64,000 nucleotides of DNA from Streptococcus sp. CSL10205-OR2 (GCF_025660655.1 NZ_JAOTIN010000004.1:1-64000); one strand, 5' to 3'; counted from the stretch's first letter, positions 25,613 to 33,632 are shown. Made by a program: numbers and translations. The notes: generated from the letters alone by a model not told the origin.

Positions 25613-26056
25613 ATGGCAAAAACTAGATTAACATGGGAAGAAGTCAGTCAATATGAACAAATGGCACCTAATGGTAAGATTTGGCGTCATAATGGTCTTT
25701 ATTATTTGGTTAATGAGGAAGGAATTGCAGCTGAACGAGTGGTTTATGAACTACCAGAAGAACTTTATCGTTTATATGAAAAAGGTGAAAGAACATTGGC
25801 TGATATTAGTTTTAAAATTGAAACAGGTAGATGGCCACTGACAGAGGAAGAAGAAAGAGCAAATGAGAAGAAATTTGTATTGGGTACTTTGACTGCATTA
25901 GTAGCAAATCCAAAAAGTCATGATCTATTCAGTCAAGAGGAACTAGAAGAACTGATTCCCATTGCTGAAAAAGAATGGATAGACTGGAAAGGTAAATTAC
26001 CAGATGATTATGTCTCACCTTTAAAAAATAAGAAAAACCAGCATGGTCTTAATTGA
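25613..26056 (+). CDS. ~145-aa array family, copy 7 (altered C-terminus)
   Basis: 147 aa. Normal until YVSPLKNKKNQ, where the usual tail KTKED is replaced by sequence that also forms the next terminator. The stop TGA lies in that hairpin. It lacks the promoter cassette and is probably co-transcribed with the Imm63-like gene. This marks the downstream boundary of the array, joined to different DNA. Confidence 0.68.
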   Translation: MAKTRLTWEEVSQYEQMAPNGKIWRHNGLYYLVNEEGIAAERVVYELPEELYRLYEKGERTLADISFKIETGRWPLTEEEERANEKKFVLGTLTALVANPKSHDLFSQEELEELIPIAEKEWIDWKGKLPDDYVSPLKNKKNQHGLN

Positions 26057-26069
26057 CCATGCTCTTTTA
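26040..26069 (+). terminator. Terminator overlapping the end of array copy 7
   Basis: Perfect stem AGCATGGTC / GACCATGCT with a 6-nt loop and CTTTT. Its left arm is translated as the C-terminus of copy 7. Different from the GCTCACA hairpin used elsewhere in the array. Confidence 0.8.
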
Positions 26070-26146
26070 GTGGAAAGAGAAAATAAAGATCACAAAAAAA
26101 TTATCTTATAAAATTTCAAACCATTTATTTTAACCTAAATCTATTA

Positions 26147-26152
26147 TATAAT
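26147..26152 (+). promoter_or_regulatory. Possible promoter of the 152-aa immunity array
   Basis: TATAAT at 26147-26152, ~205 nt before the first gene, with no clear -35. The 26070-26351 gap holds no gene. Confidence 0.35.
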
Positions 26153-26351
26153 AGTAATAAAAAAGGCGTTTCCATGATATAAGTTTTGTATTATTATTAA
26201 AATATAACAAAAAATGATTTTTATTATTTTAAATCAAACAATTCGATAAATAAAGAGTGATAAAATAGCAATATCAAGAATTGAGAAATAAGCCTATAAT
26301 AAAAAACCTAGCCTATTAAAGTAAGCAAATGTAGAAAAGAGAGAGATTCAC

Positions 26352-26810
26352 ATGTTCCATAAAAAAACGATTTTGGCAATAATAGTTAGCAGTCTTGTTT
26401 TAATCGCAGGACTCACATTAATGTTTAGTTTAAATCAAGAAAAAACCGACACCCAAGAAAACCTAACCAAGCAGCAACATGCCCTAGAAACAAGTATAGT
26501 AAAATTATTGGTTAGTGAGTATGAAGGCGTAGAAGCAGTCTCGTTTAATGGTTGGGGCTATTCTCCAGAAACAGGTTCGTGGGCAACGATAGCAACCATT
26601 AACCGTGACAATACAATAAGTTTTTCATTCGATGGTCTTTCTGGACTTGAGGAGATAGATGGCAGTACTTATCATCCTGATACCTTTAAATTAGAAGAAA
26701 AACCGGGTTTTGAAGATCTTCCAGGTGCTAGATTCCGCGTAGAAGAAATTGAAAAAACTTCTATTGAAGGAATAAAAATTATACATTCTAAAAATCAAAA
26801 AGAGGATTAA
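26352..26810 (+). CDS. Membrane-anchored immunity-like protein, lipase locus 1, copy 1
   Basis: 152 aa: a short basic start, one membrane helix (residues ~7-26) and an extracytoplasmic domain with the family pattern T-D-T-Q-E-N, then an ALETSI helix, Y-E-x-V, W-G-Y-S-P-E-T-G-S-W and a final KIIHSK strand. There is no lipobox cysteine. The mixed helix-strand layout (helix then V-x-x-V/I-x-F, then N-K-D-N-x-I) resembles cystatin-like DUF1433-type proteins; the family call is weak. Placed just before lipase-toxin sequences, it is probably immunity acting outside the membrane, as TilA does for TslA in S. aureus. Eight copies are present. Confidence 0.65.
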   Translation: MFHKKTILAIIVSSLVLIAGLTLMFSLNQEKTDTQENLTKQQHALETSIVKLLVSEYEGVEAVSFNGWGYSPETGSWATIATINRDNTISFSFDGLSGLEEIDGSTYHPDTFKLEEKPGFEDLPGARFRVEEIEKTSIEGIKIIHSKNQKED

Positions 26811-26811
26811 G

Positions 26812-26864
26812 ATGGAGATACCAGATAGTAGTTATTAAAGACTGACTAAAGAAGTCTCTAATAA
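26812..26864 (+). pseudogene. 5' remnant of a lipase toxin gene (after copy 1)
   Basis: Starts ATG one nt after the previous stop and reads MEIPDSSY, stop, RLTKEVSNK, matching the start of the full toxin at 31202 (MGIPDSSFKDLAKQVYN) codon by codon apart from one nonsense codon. Confidence 0.75.
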
Positions 26865-26913
26865 AAAAACTAGCCTATTAAAGTAAACAAGTGTAGAAAA
26901 GTGAGAGATTCAG

Positions 26914-27390
26914 ATGTTTCATAAAAAAACCATTTTAGCAATAATAGTTAGCAGTCTTGTTTTAATCGCAGGACTCACATTAATGTTTAGCTTAAATCAG
27001 GAAAAAACCGACACCCAAGAAAACCTTGCAGAGCAGCAACATGCCCTAGAAACAAGCATTGCAAAATGGTTTGTCAATGATTATGAAGGCGTGGAAGAAA
27101 TAGAATTTACAGGTTGGGGTCATTCTCCTGAAACTGGTTCTTGGGGAACAACTGTTATTATTAACAAAGATAATGAAATAAGTTTATCATTTTCTGGTCT
27201 TTCAGGTTTGGAAGAATTAACTGGAATCACATACTACTATTATGAATTTCATTTAGAAGAAAGACCTGGTGTTGAAGATCTTCCATCCGCAAGATATAGA
27301 AGTGAGAGCATTGAAAAAATATCTCTTACAAATATTAAAATTACTTATTCAAAAGATTATAAAGAGAATTATGATGGGAATATCAGATAG
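26914..27390 (+). CDS. Immunity-like protein, lipase locus 1, copy 2 (C-terminal extension)
   Basis: 158 aa. Same family as copy 1, with identical membrane anchor. The normal stop is lost, so the frame runs on for several residues (NYDGNIR) into the following toxin remnant in a different frame. Residues ~45-150 differ from copy 1 at many positions while the first ~50 are nearly identical, so the variable part is the outside domain. Confidence 0.65.
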   Translation: MFHKKTILAIIVSSLVLIAGLTLMFSLNQEKTDTQENLAEQQHALETSIAKWFVNDYEGVEEIEFTGWGHSPETGSWGTTVIINKDNEISLSFSGLSGLEELTGITYYYYEFHLEERPGVEDLPSARYRSESIEKISLTNIKITYSKDYKENYDGNIR

Positions 27391-27442
27391 TAGTTATCAA
27401 GAACTGGCAAAAACATCTATAACATTAAACCAAGTAAAATAA
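27374..27442 (+). pseudogene. 5' remnant of a lipase toxin gene (after copy 2)
   Basis: Reads MGISDSSYQELAK and then about nine residues to a stop; matches the first ~13 codons of the lipase toxins at 30186 and 31202. Overlaps copy 2 by 17 nt. Confidence 0.75.
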
Positions 27443-27475
27443 ACTTAAGCATATTCAAAAAAATGGGAGAGAAAA

Positions 27476-27934
27476 ATGTCAAAAAATAAAATGATTTTGG
27501 CAATAATAGTTAGCAGTCTTGTTTTAATCGCAGGACTCACATTAATGTTTAGCTTAAATCAGGAAAAAACCGACACCCAAGAAAACCTTGCAGAGCAGCA
27601 ACATGCCCTAGAAACAAGCATTGCAAAATGGTTTGTTAGTGATTATGAAAACGTGGAAGAAATAGAATTTACAGGTTGGGGCTATTCACCTGAAACAGGA
27701 TCATGGGGAACAATTGTTATTATTAATAAGAATAATAGAATCAGTCTTTCGGCAGAAAGTTTGACAGACATAGAAAAAATTGATGGCTTAACTTATCATC
27801 CTGAAGAATTTAAATTGGAGAAAAATCCAGAGATTGAAAATCTTCCTCCTATAAGATATCGAGTAGAAGATATTGAAAAAATATCTCTTGAAGGAATAAC
27901 AATTACTTATTCTAAGGATTATAAAGGTAACTAA
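27476..27934 (+). CDS. Immunity-like protein, lipase locus 1, copy 3
   Basis: 152 aa. Starts MSKNKMILAI, the only copy with this different first few codons, so the 5' joint of this unit lies within the start region. The anchor and the TDTQENLAEQQHALETSIAKW stretch are as in copy 2; the end (ITITYSKDYKGN) matches copy 6. Confidence 0.65.
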   Translation: MSKNKMILAIIVSSLVLIAGLTLMFSLNQEKTDTQENLAEQQHALETSIAKWFVSDYENVEEIEFTGWGYSPETGSWGTIVIINKNNRISLSAESLTDIEKIDGLTYHPEEFKLEKNPEIENLPPIRYRVEDIEKISLEGITITYSKDYKGN

Positions 27935-27939
27935 TAAGA

Positions 27940-28004
27940 GTATTTCAGATAGCAGTTTTCAAGAAATTGCTGAAAAGGTTTCTGAACATAGCTTAGAAGA
28001 GTGA
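27940..28004 (+). pseudogene. 5' remnant of a lipase toxin gene (after copy 3)
   Basis: Reads SISDSSFQEIAEKVSEHSLEE then a stop, without a start codon. Aligns with MGIPDSSFKDLAKQVYN of the intact toxin. Confidence 0.65.
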
Positions 28005-28037
28005 AATCAAAAAATACCAGAAAGATGAGGTAGTCAG

Positions 28038-28496
28038 ATGTTTCATAAAAAAATGATTTTAGCAATAATAGTTAGCAGTCTTGTTTTAATCGCAGGACTC
28101 ACATTAATGTTTAGCTTAAATCAGGAAAAAACCGACACCCAAGAAAACCTTGCAGAGCAGCAACATGCCCTAGAAACAAGCATTGCAAAATGGTTTGTCA
28201 ATGATTATGAAGGCGTGGAAGAAATAGAATTTACAGGTTGGGGTCATTCTCCTGAAACTGGAGACTGGTATATGAGAGTCATTGTTAATAAGGACAATAG
28301 AATGAGTCTATCTTTTGATAACTTAGAAGGATTAGAAGCAATGTCAGGTAGCGTTCATTCTCCAAAAACTTTTAAAGTAATTGAAAAACCAGAGGTTGAG
28401 GAACTACCGGCAATAAGATATCGAGTAAAAGATATTGAGCAAACATCACTTGAAGGTATAATTGTTATTTATTCTAAAGATTATAAAGGAGATTAA
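28038..28496 (+). CDS. Immunity-like protein, lipase locus 1, copy 4
   Basis: 152 aa, intact family member. First half nearly identical to copy 2 (FTGWGHSPETG), then diverges (DWYMRVIVNKDNRMSLSF). Repeats the unit spacing of about 562 bp. Confidence 0.65.
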   Translation: MFHKKMILAIIVSSLVLIAGLTLMFSLNQEKTDTQENLAEQQHALETSIAKWFVNDYEGVEEIEFTGWGHSPETGDWYMRVIVNKDNRMSLSFDNLEGLEAMSGSVHSPKTFKVIEKPEVEELPAIRYRVKDIEQTSLEGIIVIYSKDYKGD

Positions 28497-28497
28497 G

Positions 28498-28596
28498 ATG
28501 GGAATACCAGATAGCAGTTATCAGAAAATTGCTAAAGAAGTCTATAATACAGAGCTTAGAAGAGTGAAATCAAAAAATACCGGAAAGATGAGATAG
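28498..28596 (+). pseudogene. 5' remnant of a lipase toxin gene (after copy 4)
   Basis: Reads MGIPDSSYQKIAKEVYNTE, about 19 codons collinear with the toxin N-terminus, before unrelated codons and a stop. Confidence 0.75.
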
Positions 28597-28600
28597 TCAG

Positions 28601-29059
28601 ATGTTCCATAAAAAAACCATTTTAGCAATAATAGTTAGCAGTCTTGTTTTAATGCTAGGACTCACATTAATGTTTAGTTTAAATCAAGAAAAAACCGACA
28701 CCCAAGAAAACCTTGCAGAGCAGCAATATGCCCTAGAAACAAGCATAGCGAAAATGTTTGTCAGTGATTATGAAGACGTTAAAGAAATAGAATTTACTAA
28801 ATGGCTTTATTCATCCAATACTAGCTCATGGTATATTACAGTTATTATTAATAATGATAATGAGATTAATCTTTCGTTTGATAGTTTATTAGGTTTAGAG
28901 GAGCTTTCAAGTAGTGTCTTTTCTTCAGAAACTTTTAAATTAATAAAAAAATCAGGAATTGAAAACCCAATGGTTGTAAACTCTCGACTAGAGAGTATTC
29001 AAAAAACATCTCTTGAAGGTGTAAAAATTATCTATTCTAAAAATCAAAAAGAGGATTAA
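28601..29059 (+). CDS. Immunity-like protein, lipase locus 1, copy 5
   Basis: 152 aa. Divergent outside domain (FTKWLYSSNTSSWYITVI), losing the W-G-x-S-x-E-T-G core shared by other copies. Its end (KIIYSKNQKED) and the remnant after it match copy 1. Confidence 0.63.
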   Translation: MFHKKTILAIIVSSLVLMLGLTLMFSLNQEKTDTQENLAEQQYALETSIAKMFVSDYEDVKEIEFTKWLYSSNTSSWYITVIINNDNEINLSFDSLLGLEELSSSVFSSETFKLIKKSGIENPMVVNSRLESIQKTSLEGVKIIYSKNQKED

Positions 29060-29060
29060 G

Positions 29061-29113
29061 ATGGAGATACCAGATAGTAGTTATTAAAGACTGACTAAAG
29101 AAGTCTCTAATAA
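29061..29113 (+). pseudogene. 5' remnant of a lipase toxin gene (after copy 5)
   Basis: Same sequence as the remnant after copy 1, with the same nonsense codon (MEIPDSSY stop), showing that the copy-1 and copy-5 units share their 3' part by duplication. Confidence 0.75.
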
Positions 29114-29163
29114 AAAAACCTAGCCTATTAAAGTAAACAAGTGTAGAAAGATGAGGTAGTCAA

Positions 29164-29622
29164 ATGTTTCGGAAAAAAATGATTTGGGCGATAATACTAA
29201 GCAGTTTAGTTCTAGTAGTAGGAATCACATTAATGTTTAGCTTAAATCAGGAAAAAACCGACACCCAAGAAAACCTTGCAGAGCAGCAACATGCCCTAGA
29301 AACAAGCATAGCGAAAATGTTTGTCAGTGACTATGAAGACGTCAAAGAAATAGAATTTACAAAGTGGGGTCATTCAAAAGAAACTGGAGACTGGTACATG
29401 ATAGTTATTGTTAATCAAGATAATGAAATTAGTCTTGCTTTTGACAGTTTATCGAGCTTAGAAGAACTTTCAAGTAGTGTCTACTCTTCAGATACTTTTC
29501 AATTAATTGAAAAATCAGAAATAAAAAATTTACCAGCAGTTAGATATCGAGTAGAAGATATTGAAAAAATATCTCTTGAAGGAATAACAATTACTTATTC
29601 TAAGGATTATAAAGGTAACTAA
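29164..29622 (+). CDS. Immunity-like protein, lipase locus 1, copy 6
   Basis: 152 aa. A different anchor variant (MFRKKMIWAIILSSLVLVVG) shared in style with copies 7 and 8. Outside domain FTKWGHSKETGDWYMIVI; C-terminus as copy 3. Confidence 0.65.
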   Translation: MFRKKMIWAIILSSLVLVVGITLMFSLNQEKTDTQENLAEQQHALETSIAKMFVSDYEDVKEIEFTKWGHSKETGDWYMIVIVNQDNEISLAFDSLSSLEELSSSVYSSDTFQLIEKSEIKNLPAVRYRVEDIEKISLEGITITYSKDYKGN

Positions 29623-29625
29623 TAA

Positions 29626-29690
29626 GAGTATTTCAGATAGTAGTTTTCAATAAATTGCTGAAAAGGTTTCTGAACATAGCTTAGAAGAGT
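29626..29690 (+). pseudogene. 5' remnant of a lipase toxin gene (after copy 6)
   Basis: Nearly identical to the remnant after copy 3 (SISDSSFQ, then a stop where copy 3 has E, then IAEKVSEHS), another sign of unit duplication. Confidence 0.65.
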
Positions 29691-29725
29691 GCAATCAAAA
29701 AATACCGGAAAGATAAGGTAGTCAA

Positions 29726-30184
29726 ATGTTTCGAAAAAAAATGTTTTTAGCAATAATACTTAGCAGACTCGTTTTAATAGGAGGACTCACATTAATGTTT
29801 AGTTTAAATCAGGAAAAAGTCGACACCCAAGAAAATCTAACAGAACAACAACATGCCCTAGAAACAAGCATTGTAAAATTATTGGTTAGTGAGTATGAAG
29901 GCGTAGAAGAAGTCTCGTTTAATGGTTGGGGCTATTCTCCAGAAACAGGTTCATGGGGAACGATAGCAACTATTAATAAGAATAATATAATGGATTTTTC
30001 ATTTGACGGCCTTTCTGGACTAGAGGAACTAGATGGAAGAAGCTATTATCCAGACACTTTTAAATTAGTTAGAAAACCTGGTGTAGAAAACCTTCCAGGT
30101 GCTAGATTTCGAGTAGATGAAATTGAACAAACTTCTATAGAAGGTATAAAGATTACACATTCAAAAAAACGAAATGAGGATTGA
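29726..30184 (+). CDS. Immunity-like protein, lipase locus 1, copy 7
   Basis: 152 aa. Outside domain closely resembles copy 1 (SEYEGVEEVSFNGWGYSPE). Its end abuts the longest toxin remnant, so copy 7 may be the immunity gene of the most recently displaced toxin. Confidence 0.65.
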   Translation: MFRKKMFLAIILSRLVLIGGLTLMFSLNQEKVDTQENLTEQQHALETSIVKLLVSEYEGVEEVSFNGWGYSPETGSWGTIATINKNNIMDFSFDGLSGLEELDGRSYYPDTFKLVRKPGVENLPGARFRVDEIEQTSIEGIKITHSKKRNED

Positions 30185-30185
30185 T

Positions 30186-30527
30186 ATGGGAATATCAGAT
30201 AGTAGCTATCAAGAATTGGCAAAACAAGTCTATAATACTGAACCTGCAAAAGCTCAATCAAACGGTTATAATGTTGTTAATGTAGGTGATTCTTTGTCTG
30301 ATCGTTATACCAAAAAACAATACCAAGTTCTTGCTGTTCAAGACAACAACAATGATGCTGACCCCACTAATGACAATGGGATGCAAGCCATGGCTGTTGC
30401 ACCAATAGTCAATGGGAAAGTAGATACAACGCAAATTGTCATTGCCTATGCAGGGACAAATAGTGCAGATTTTCTTGATTATCCTTTAACAGAAAATAGG
30501 TCTTCAATTAATGTGATGCTTGTCTAA
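30186..30527 (+). pseudogene. Truncated lipase toxin gene (N-terminal 113 aa)
   Basis: Starts at ATG 30186 (MGISDSSYQELAKQVYNTEP) and follows the intact toxin at 31202 through the QDNNNDADPTNDNGMQAMA block and the strand before the oxyanion loop (IVIAYAGTN). After about 95 residues homology ends in DYPLTENRSS and a stop. The catalytic serine region is gone. An in-frame ATG upstream at 30174 lies within copy 7. Confidence 0.8.
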
Positions 30528-30568
30528 ACTTTTTAATGATAAACTTCGTATTTTTAATCATTTTTTGA

Positions 30569-30574
30569 TATAAT
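30569..30574 (+). promoter_or_regulatory. Possible promoter of the intact immunity-lipase unit
   Basis: TTGATATAAT with TATAAT at 30569-30574, in the 214-nt gap between the truncated toxin and copy 8. It would let the last immunity-toxin pair be transcribed separately from the older units. Confidence 0.4.
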
Positions 30575-30741
30575 GATGACAATAATAATGTTTGACAAAA
30601 TGCGTCCGTCTAAGTGAATCAAAAATAATCTGATTGTATTTATTAACAACTAAATAAAATGAGATGATGTTTGCTTCTTAGATGACAGTTAAAAACATAT
30701 CATAGAAAAGCAATAAAATTGCAGAAAGATGAGGTAGTCAA

Positions 30742-31200
30742 ATGTTTCGGAAAAAAACGTTTTTAGCAATAATACTTAGCGGACTCGTTTTAATAGGAGG
30801 AATCACATTAATGTTTAGTTTAAATCAAGAAAAAGTCGATACCCAAGAAAACCTAACAGAGCAGCAACATGCCCTAGAAACAAGCATTGCGAAAATGATG
30901 GTCAGTGACTATGAAGAAGTTAAAGAAATAGAATTTACTGGTTGGGGCTATTCTCCAGAAACTAATTCATGGGGGACAACAGCAATTATTAATAAGGAAA
31001 ATCGAGTAAGTTTTTTATTTGATAGTCTTTCAGGGTTAGAAACTCTTTCAGGATATAACTATCATCCTGATACCTTTAAATTAGAAGAAAGCCCAGGATT
31101 TGAAGAACTTCTGGGCCCTAAGTTTCGTTTGGACAGTATTGAGAAAACATCACTGGATGGTGTAAAAATTATTCATTCAAAAAATCAAAAAGAGGATTAA
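30742..31200 (+). CDS. Immunity-like protein, lipase locus 1, copy 8 (adjacent to the intact toxin)
   Basis: 152 aa; single N-terminal membrane helix and an extracytoplasmic domain. It ends 1 nt before the ATG of the intact lipase toxin, so the pair is translationally coupled and this copy is the likely cognate immunity protein. Distinct residues in the outer half (GYNYHPDTFKLEESPGFEEL) presumably give specificity. Confidence 0.68.
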   Translation: MFRKKTFLAIILSGLVLIGGITLMFSLNQEKVDTQENLTEQQHALETSIAKMMVSDYEEVKEIEFTGWGYSPETNSWGTTAIINKENRVSFLFDSLSGLETLSGYNYHPDTFKLEESPGFEELLGPKFRLDSIEKTSLDGVKIIHSKNQKED

Positions 31201-31201
31201 A

Positions 31202-32596
31202 ATGGGAATACCAGATAGTAGTTTTAAAGATTTAGCTAAACAAGTTTACAATATAGAACCTAGTAAAGCTAAGTCAAATGATACAGATATTATTTATGAA
31301 GGTAAAACTTTATTAGATGGTGTTACATTAAAAAAATACCAAGTCATTGCTGTTCAAGACAACAACAATGATGCTGACCCCACTAATGACAATGGGATGC
31401 AAGCCATGGCCGTTGCACCAGTAGAAAATGGCGAGGTGGACACATCACAAATTATCATTGCTTTTGCAGGGACTAATACTGATGATGCTCGTGATCTCGG
31501 TACTGATTTTCAAAACATACTTATAAATCAAAAGCTTGGCTTAATAACTGATATCAAACCTGTGTTTTCTTCAATGATTAATGACCATTCAGAAAATTCA
31601 GTTGTGCTTCCAAATCTTTTAATGCCAACACCAGCTCCAGCTCTCTCAATCACAGGTAGCGAAACTCAACTGGAGTCTAGCCTCCAATTTTATTACCAAT
31701 TAAAAAAAGATTTCCCAAATTCTAACTTTAGCTTTACTGGACATTCTTTAGGAGGGTTTATAGCTCTTTTTGTAGCAGTTAAAACCCAATGGCCAGCTAC
31801 TGTTTTTAATGCTCCTAATGCTGGACGTCTATTGACAATGCAAGAGATTATTTGGGTCAAAAAGAATCAAGAATTGTACAATAGTTTTCGTATTAACAGC
31901 GATTTAATTGGTAATTTTGGTGCCTATTTTGGAGTTGATATTTTGGGGGTTTCAAAAGGAGTTAATGGGCCATATTCAATTCATGATATCATAGATAATC
32001 ATGATGTTGATACTATTTTTGCTAACCACGACATTGATGCTTTCCGTTTCAATAGTAAAGGGCAATTGATAGATGAAAATGGTAAAGTGATTGGCACACA
32101 ATACTTAGATAGTCATTTCTATGATAATCTCGTTTCTTCTAAAGAGAAAATGAAGCATTTCAAAACCTTAAAAAAACGTTGGCAAGAAAGTGGTGGTCGT
32201 TTATCAGGAGCAGAGAAGTTGTTTTTAGATGCTGCTCAGGGCCAAATATTAGCGTCTTCAATGGCAAAAACAGCACGCGCCGGAGCTGATCAGGTCTCTG
32301 ATTTTAGAACTACTGCTAATGAAGCTGTACAAGCCATTTGGAACGCTATTGATTTTAGTTCTTATAACGAATTAACCTATTATGAAGTTAAAAGTATTTT
32401 TGCTGATGAGGGAATTACCTATGACAAATTCGTTAATTCTTTTCACTCTTATACTGATGCCATAACTTTAAAGATGACAAGTCTGGCTGAAGATTTTGAA
32501 ACACTAGACACTGAAATTCAGACAGTCATTGATAGCAAGGTGGCACTGGATGATAAACTTGCAGGAGAATTTAAAGCATGGCAAGAAGAACTATAG
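31202..32596 (+). CDS. Lipase-domain T7SS toxin with C-terminal export region (TslA-like)
   Basis: 464 aa without a signal peptide. The N-terminal ~300 residues have an alpha/beta-hydrolase lipase pattern: oxyanion-loop strand IIIAFAGTN (84-92), nucleophile elbow GHSLGG with Ser182, and later Asp and His residues (INSDLIG, NHDIDAF) that could complete the triad. The last ~130 residues are helical (ASSMAKTARAGADQVSDF onward), like an LXG or WXG-type export region. Toxic domain first and export domain last is the reverse of LXG toxins and is known from the S. aureus T7 phospholipase TslA. Likely attacks membrane lipids of competitors. It overlaps the next gene by 19 nt. Confidence 0.75.
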   Translation: MGIPDSSFKDLAKQVYNIEPSKAKSNDTDIIYEGKTLLDGVTLKKYQVIAVQDNNNDADPTNDNGMQAMAVAPVENGEVDTSQIIIAFAGTNTDDARDLGTDFQNILINQKLGLITDIKPVFSSMINDHSENSVVLPNLLMPTPAPALSITGSETQLESSLQFYYQLKKDFPNSNFSFTGHSLGGFIALFVAVKTQWPATVFNAPNAGRLLTMQEIIWVKKNQELYNSFRINSDLIGNFGAYFGVDILGVSKGVNGPYSIHDIIDNHDVDTIFANHDIDAFRFNSKGQLIDENGKVIGTQYLDSHFYDNLVSSKEKMKHFKTLKKRWQESGGRLSGAEKLFLDAAQGQILASSMAKTARAGADQVSDFRTTANEAVQAIWNAIDFSSYNELTYYEVKSIFADEGITYDKFVNSFHSYTDAITLKMTSLAEDFETLDTEIQTVIDSKVALDDKLAGEFKAWQEEL

Positions 32597-32970
32597 ATAT
32601 TAGTGACATTCATCAAAAAGAAATAGCATTGGAAGCTGAAGAAACAAGCTACTACACGCAAAAGAAAAAATATCAAGAAAAAGAAGAAAATCTTGAACAC
32701 AGAAGATTTTTGCTTCATCAAATGGTTCAAGAAGAAAAAGAAAAAATGAATCAAACCTTGAAACGTTTTTCTTTACCACCAAGTGAAGCTATGGATTTTT
32801 TTAATAAAATGGAACACCTCTTGTCAGAATCAGACAGTCAATTTAAAAGACAATACCATCAGTTAGAAGAAGAAAGAGAACTAGCAAAGAGTAAGTTTCA
32901 ACAGTTAAAAAATCAATTGGAAATTGAGCTTAAAACATTAAGAAAGGAGTATGCAAATGATAATGAATGA
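32578..32970 (+). CDS. Coiled-coil partner of lipase toxin 1
   Basis: 130 aa, strongly charged (Glu, Lys, Gln), predicted coiled coil, no signal peptide. Begins inside the end of the toxin gene and is coupled to it. In position and character it resembles the DUF3958-type LXG partner at 13821 and the small proteins encoded after tslA that bind its C-terminal domain for secretion. I infer the same chaperone or targeting role. Confidence 0.6.
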   Translation: MARRTIDISDIHQKEIALEAEETSYYTQKKKYQEKEENLEHRRFLLHQMVQEEKEKMNQTLKRFSLPPSEAMDFFNKMEHLLSESDSQFKRQYHQLEEERELAKSKFQQLKNQLEIELKTLRKEYANDNE

Positions 32971-33250
32971 TTACTATTCCTTTGACTTCGACGAATATGA
33001 GTTAGTTTTAAAACAAATTCGTCGAGATGTAGAAATAGCTCGTATTGTAACAGAATCTCGTTTGGCTAAGCAGAGTAGAAAAATAGAAAAAGAAAACTTT
33101 AAAACGAACACTGAAAATAGTTCAAAAACGACTAAAAATAATATTGAAGCCATCAAAGATCAATTAGATACAGCCATTAAAGGTGAGGTAAGGAATAAAT
33201 TAGAAACATTGCTATCAGAAAAATTAAACAATTATGATAGTATCATTTAA
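32957..33250 (+). CDS. Small helical partner of lipase toxin 1
   Basis: 97 aa starting at ATG 32957 (MNDYYSFDFDEY), chosen because AGGAG lies 7 nt before it while the ATG at 32951 is too close. Helical, Lys/Glu/Asn-rich, WXG100-sized but without a W-x-G. Last gene of the toxin operon and of the T7SS island; a terminator follows. Confidence 0.6.
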   Translation: MIMNDYYSFDFDEYELVLKQIRRDVEIARIVTESRLAKQSRKIEKENFKTNTENSSKTTKNNIEAIKDQLDTAIKGEVRNKLETLLSEKLNNYDSII

Positions 33251-33277
33251 TAAAAGAAACGGTTTATAACGACAAAG

Positions 33278-33304
33278 AAAAACGCTAGACTAGCGTTTTT
33301 TTGT
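33278..33304 (+). terminator. Terminator at the end of the T7SS island
   Basis: Perfect stem AAAAACGCTA / TAGCGTTTTT with a 3-nt loop and T run. Confidence 0.88.
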
Positions 33305-33356
33305 TATTTTAGGCAGATAGTCACAAGCACTATAAGACAAAGGCACCTTGTCTCCA

Positions 33357-33632
33357 TCAATCCTTGTTCAATTTTGAGTGTTGAGCAATGTAGGCCAGTT
33401 TTTCCTGTCTTGTTTTTTGTTTGAAGTAGTTCTCAGCGCTCATGGCCTCACTTTTTGTCGCGAATTCTTCTTGATAGATGAGCTCAACCGGCAAGCGTTG
33501 CTTGGTGTATTTAGCGCCTTTACCGGCATTATGAGTGGCTAAGCGTTTTTTAACATCTGTGGTATATCCAGTATAAAGTGTGCCATCAGAACATTTTAGC
33601 ACGTACATAAAAGCTTTTGTGTTATCGTCCAT
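33357..33632 (-). CDS. GIY-YIG nuclease family protein
   Basis: 91 aa from ATG 33632 ([17 protein letters not shown]). A small stand-alone GIY-YIG domain (YhbQ/YazA type): the paired YVL and YTGYT strands, then R-L-A-T-H-N, G-K-G-A-K-Y-T and E-A-x-x-x-E. The frame is open to 33683, but that would lie deep in the upstream gene. It overlaps the upstream methyltransferase by 11 nt. The biological role of this family is unclear, possibly DNA repair. Confidence 0.88.
   Translation of the reverse strand: MDDNTKAFMYVLKCSDGTLYTGYTTDVKKRLATHNAGKGAKYTKQRLPVELIYQEEFATKSEAMSAENYFKQKTRQEKLAYIAQHSKLNKD

Noticed and set aside
26352..31200. Lipoproteins (lipobox) as the nature of the 152-aa array proteins
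   Set aside because: No cysteine occurs at the end of the hydrophobic segment in any copy; they look anchored by an uncleaved helix.
18700..31300. CRISPR-like array
   Set aside because: The repeat units are 550-565 bp protein-coding genes with remnants, not short repeats with spacers, and no cas genes are present.
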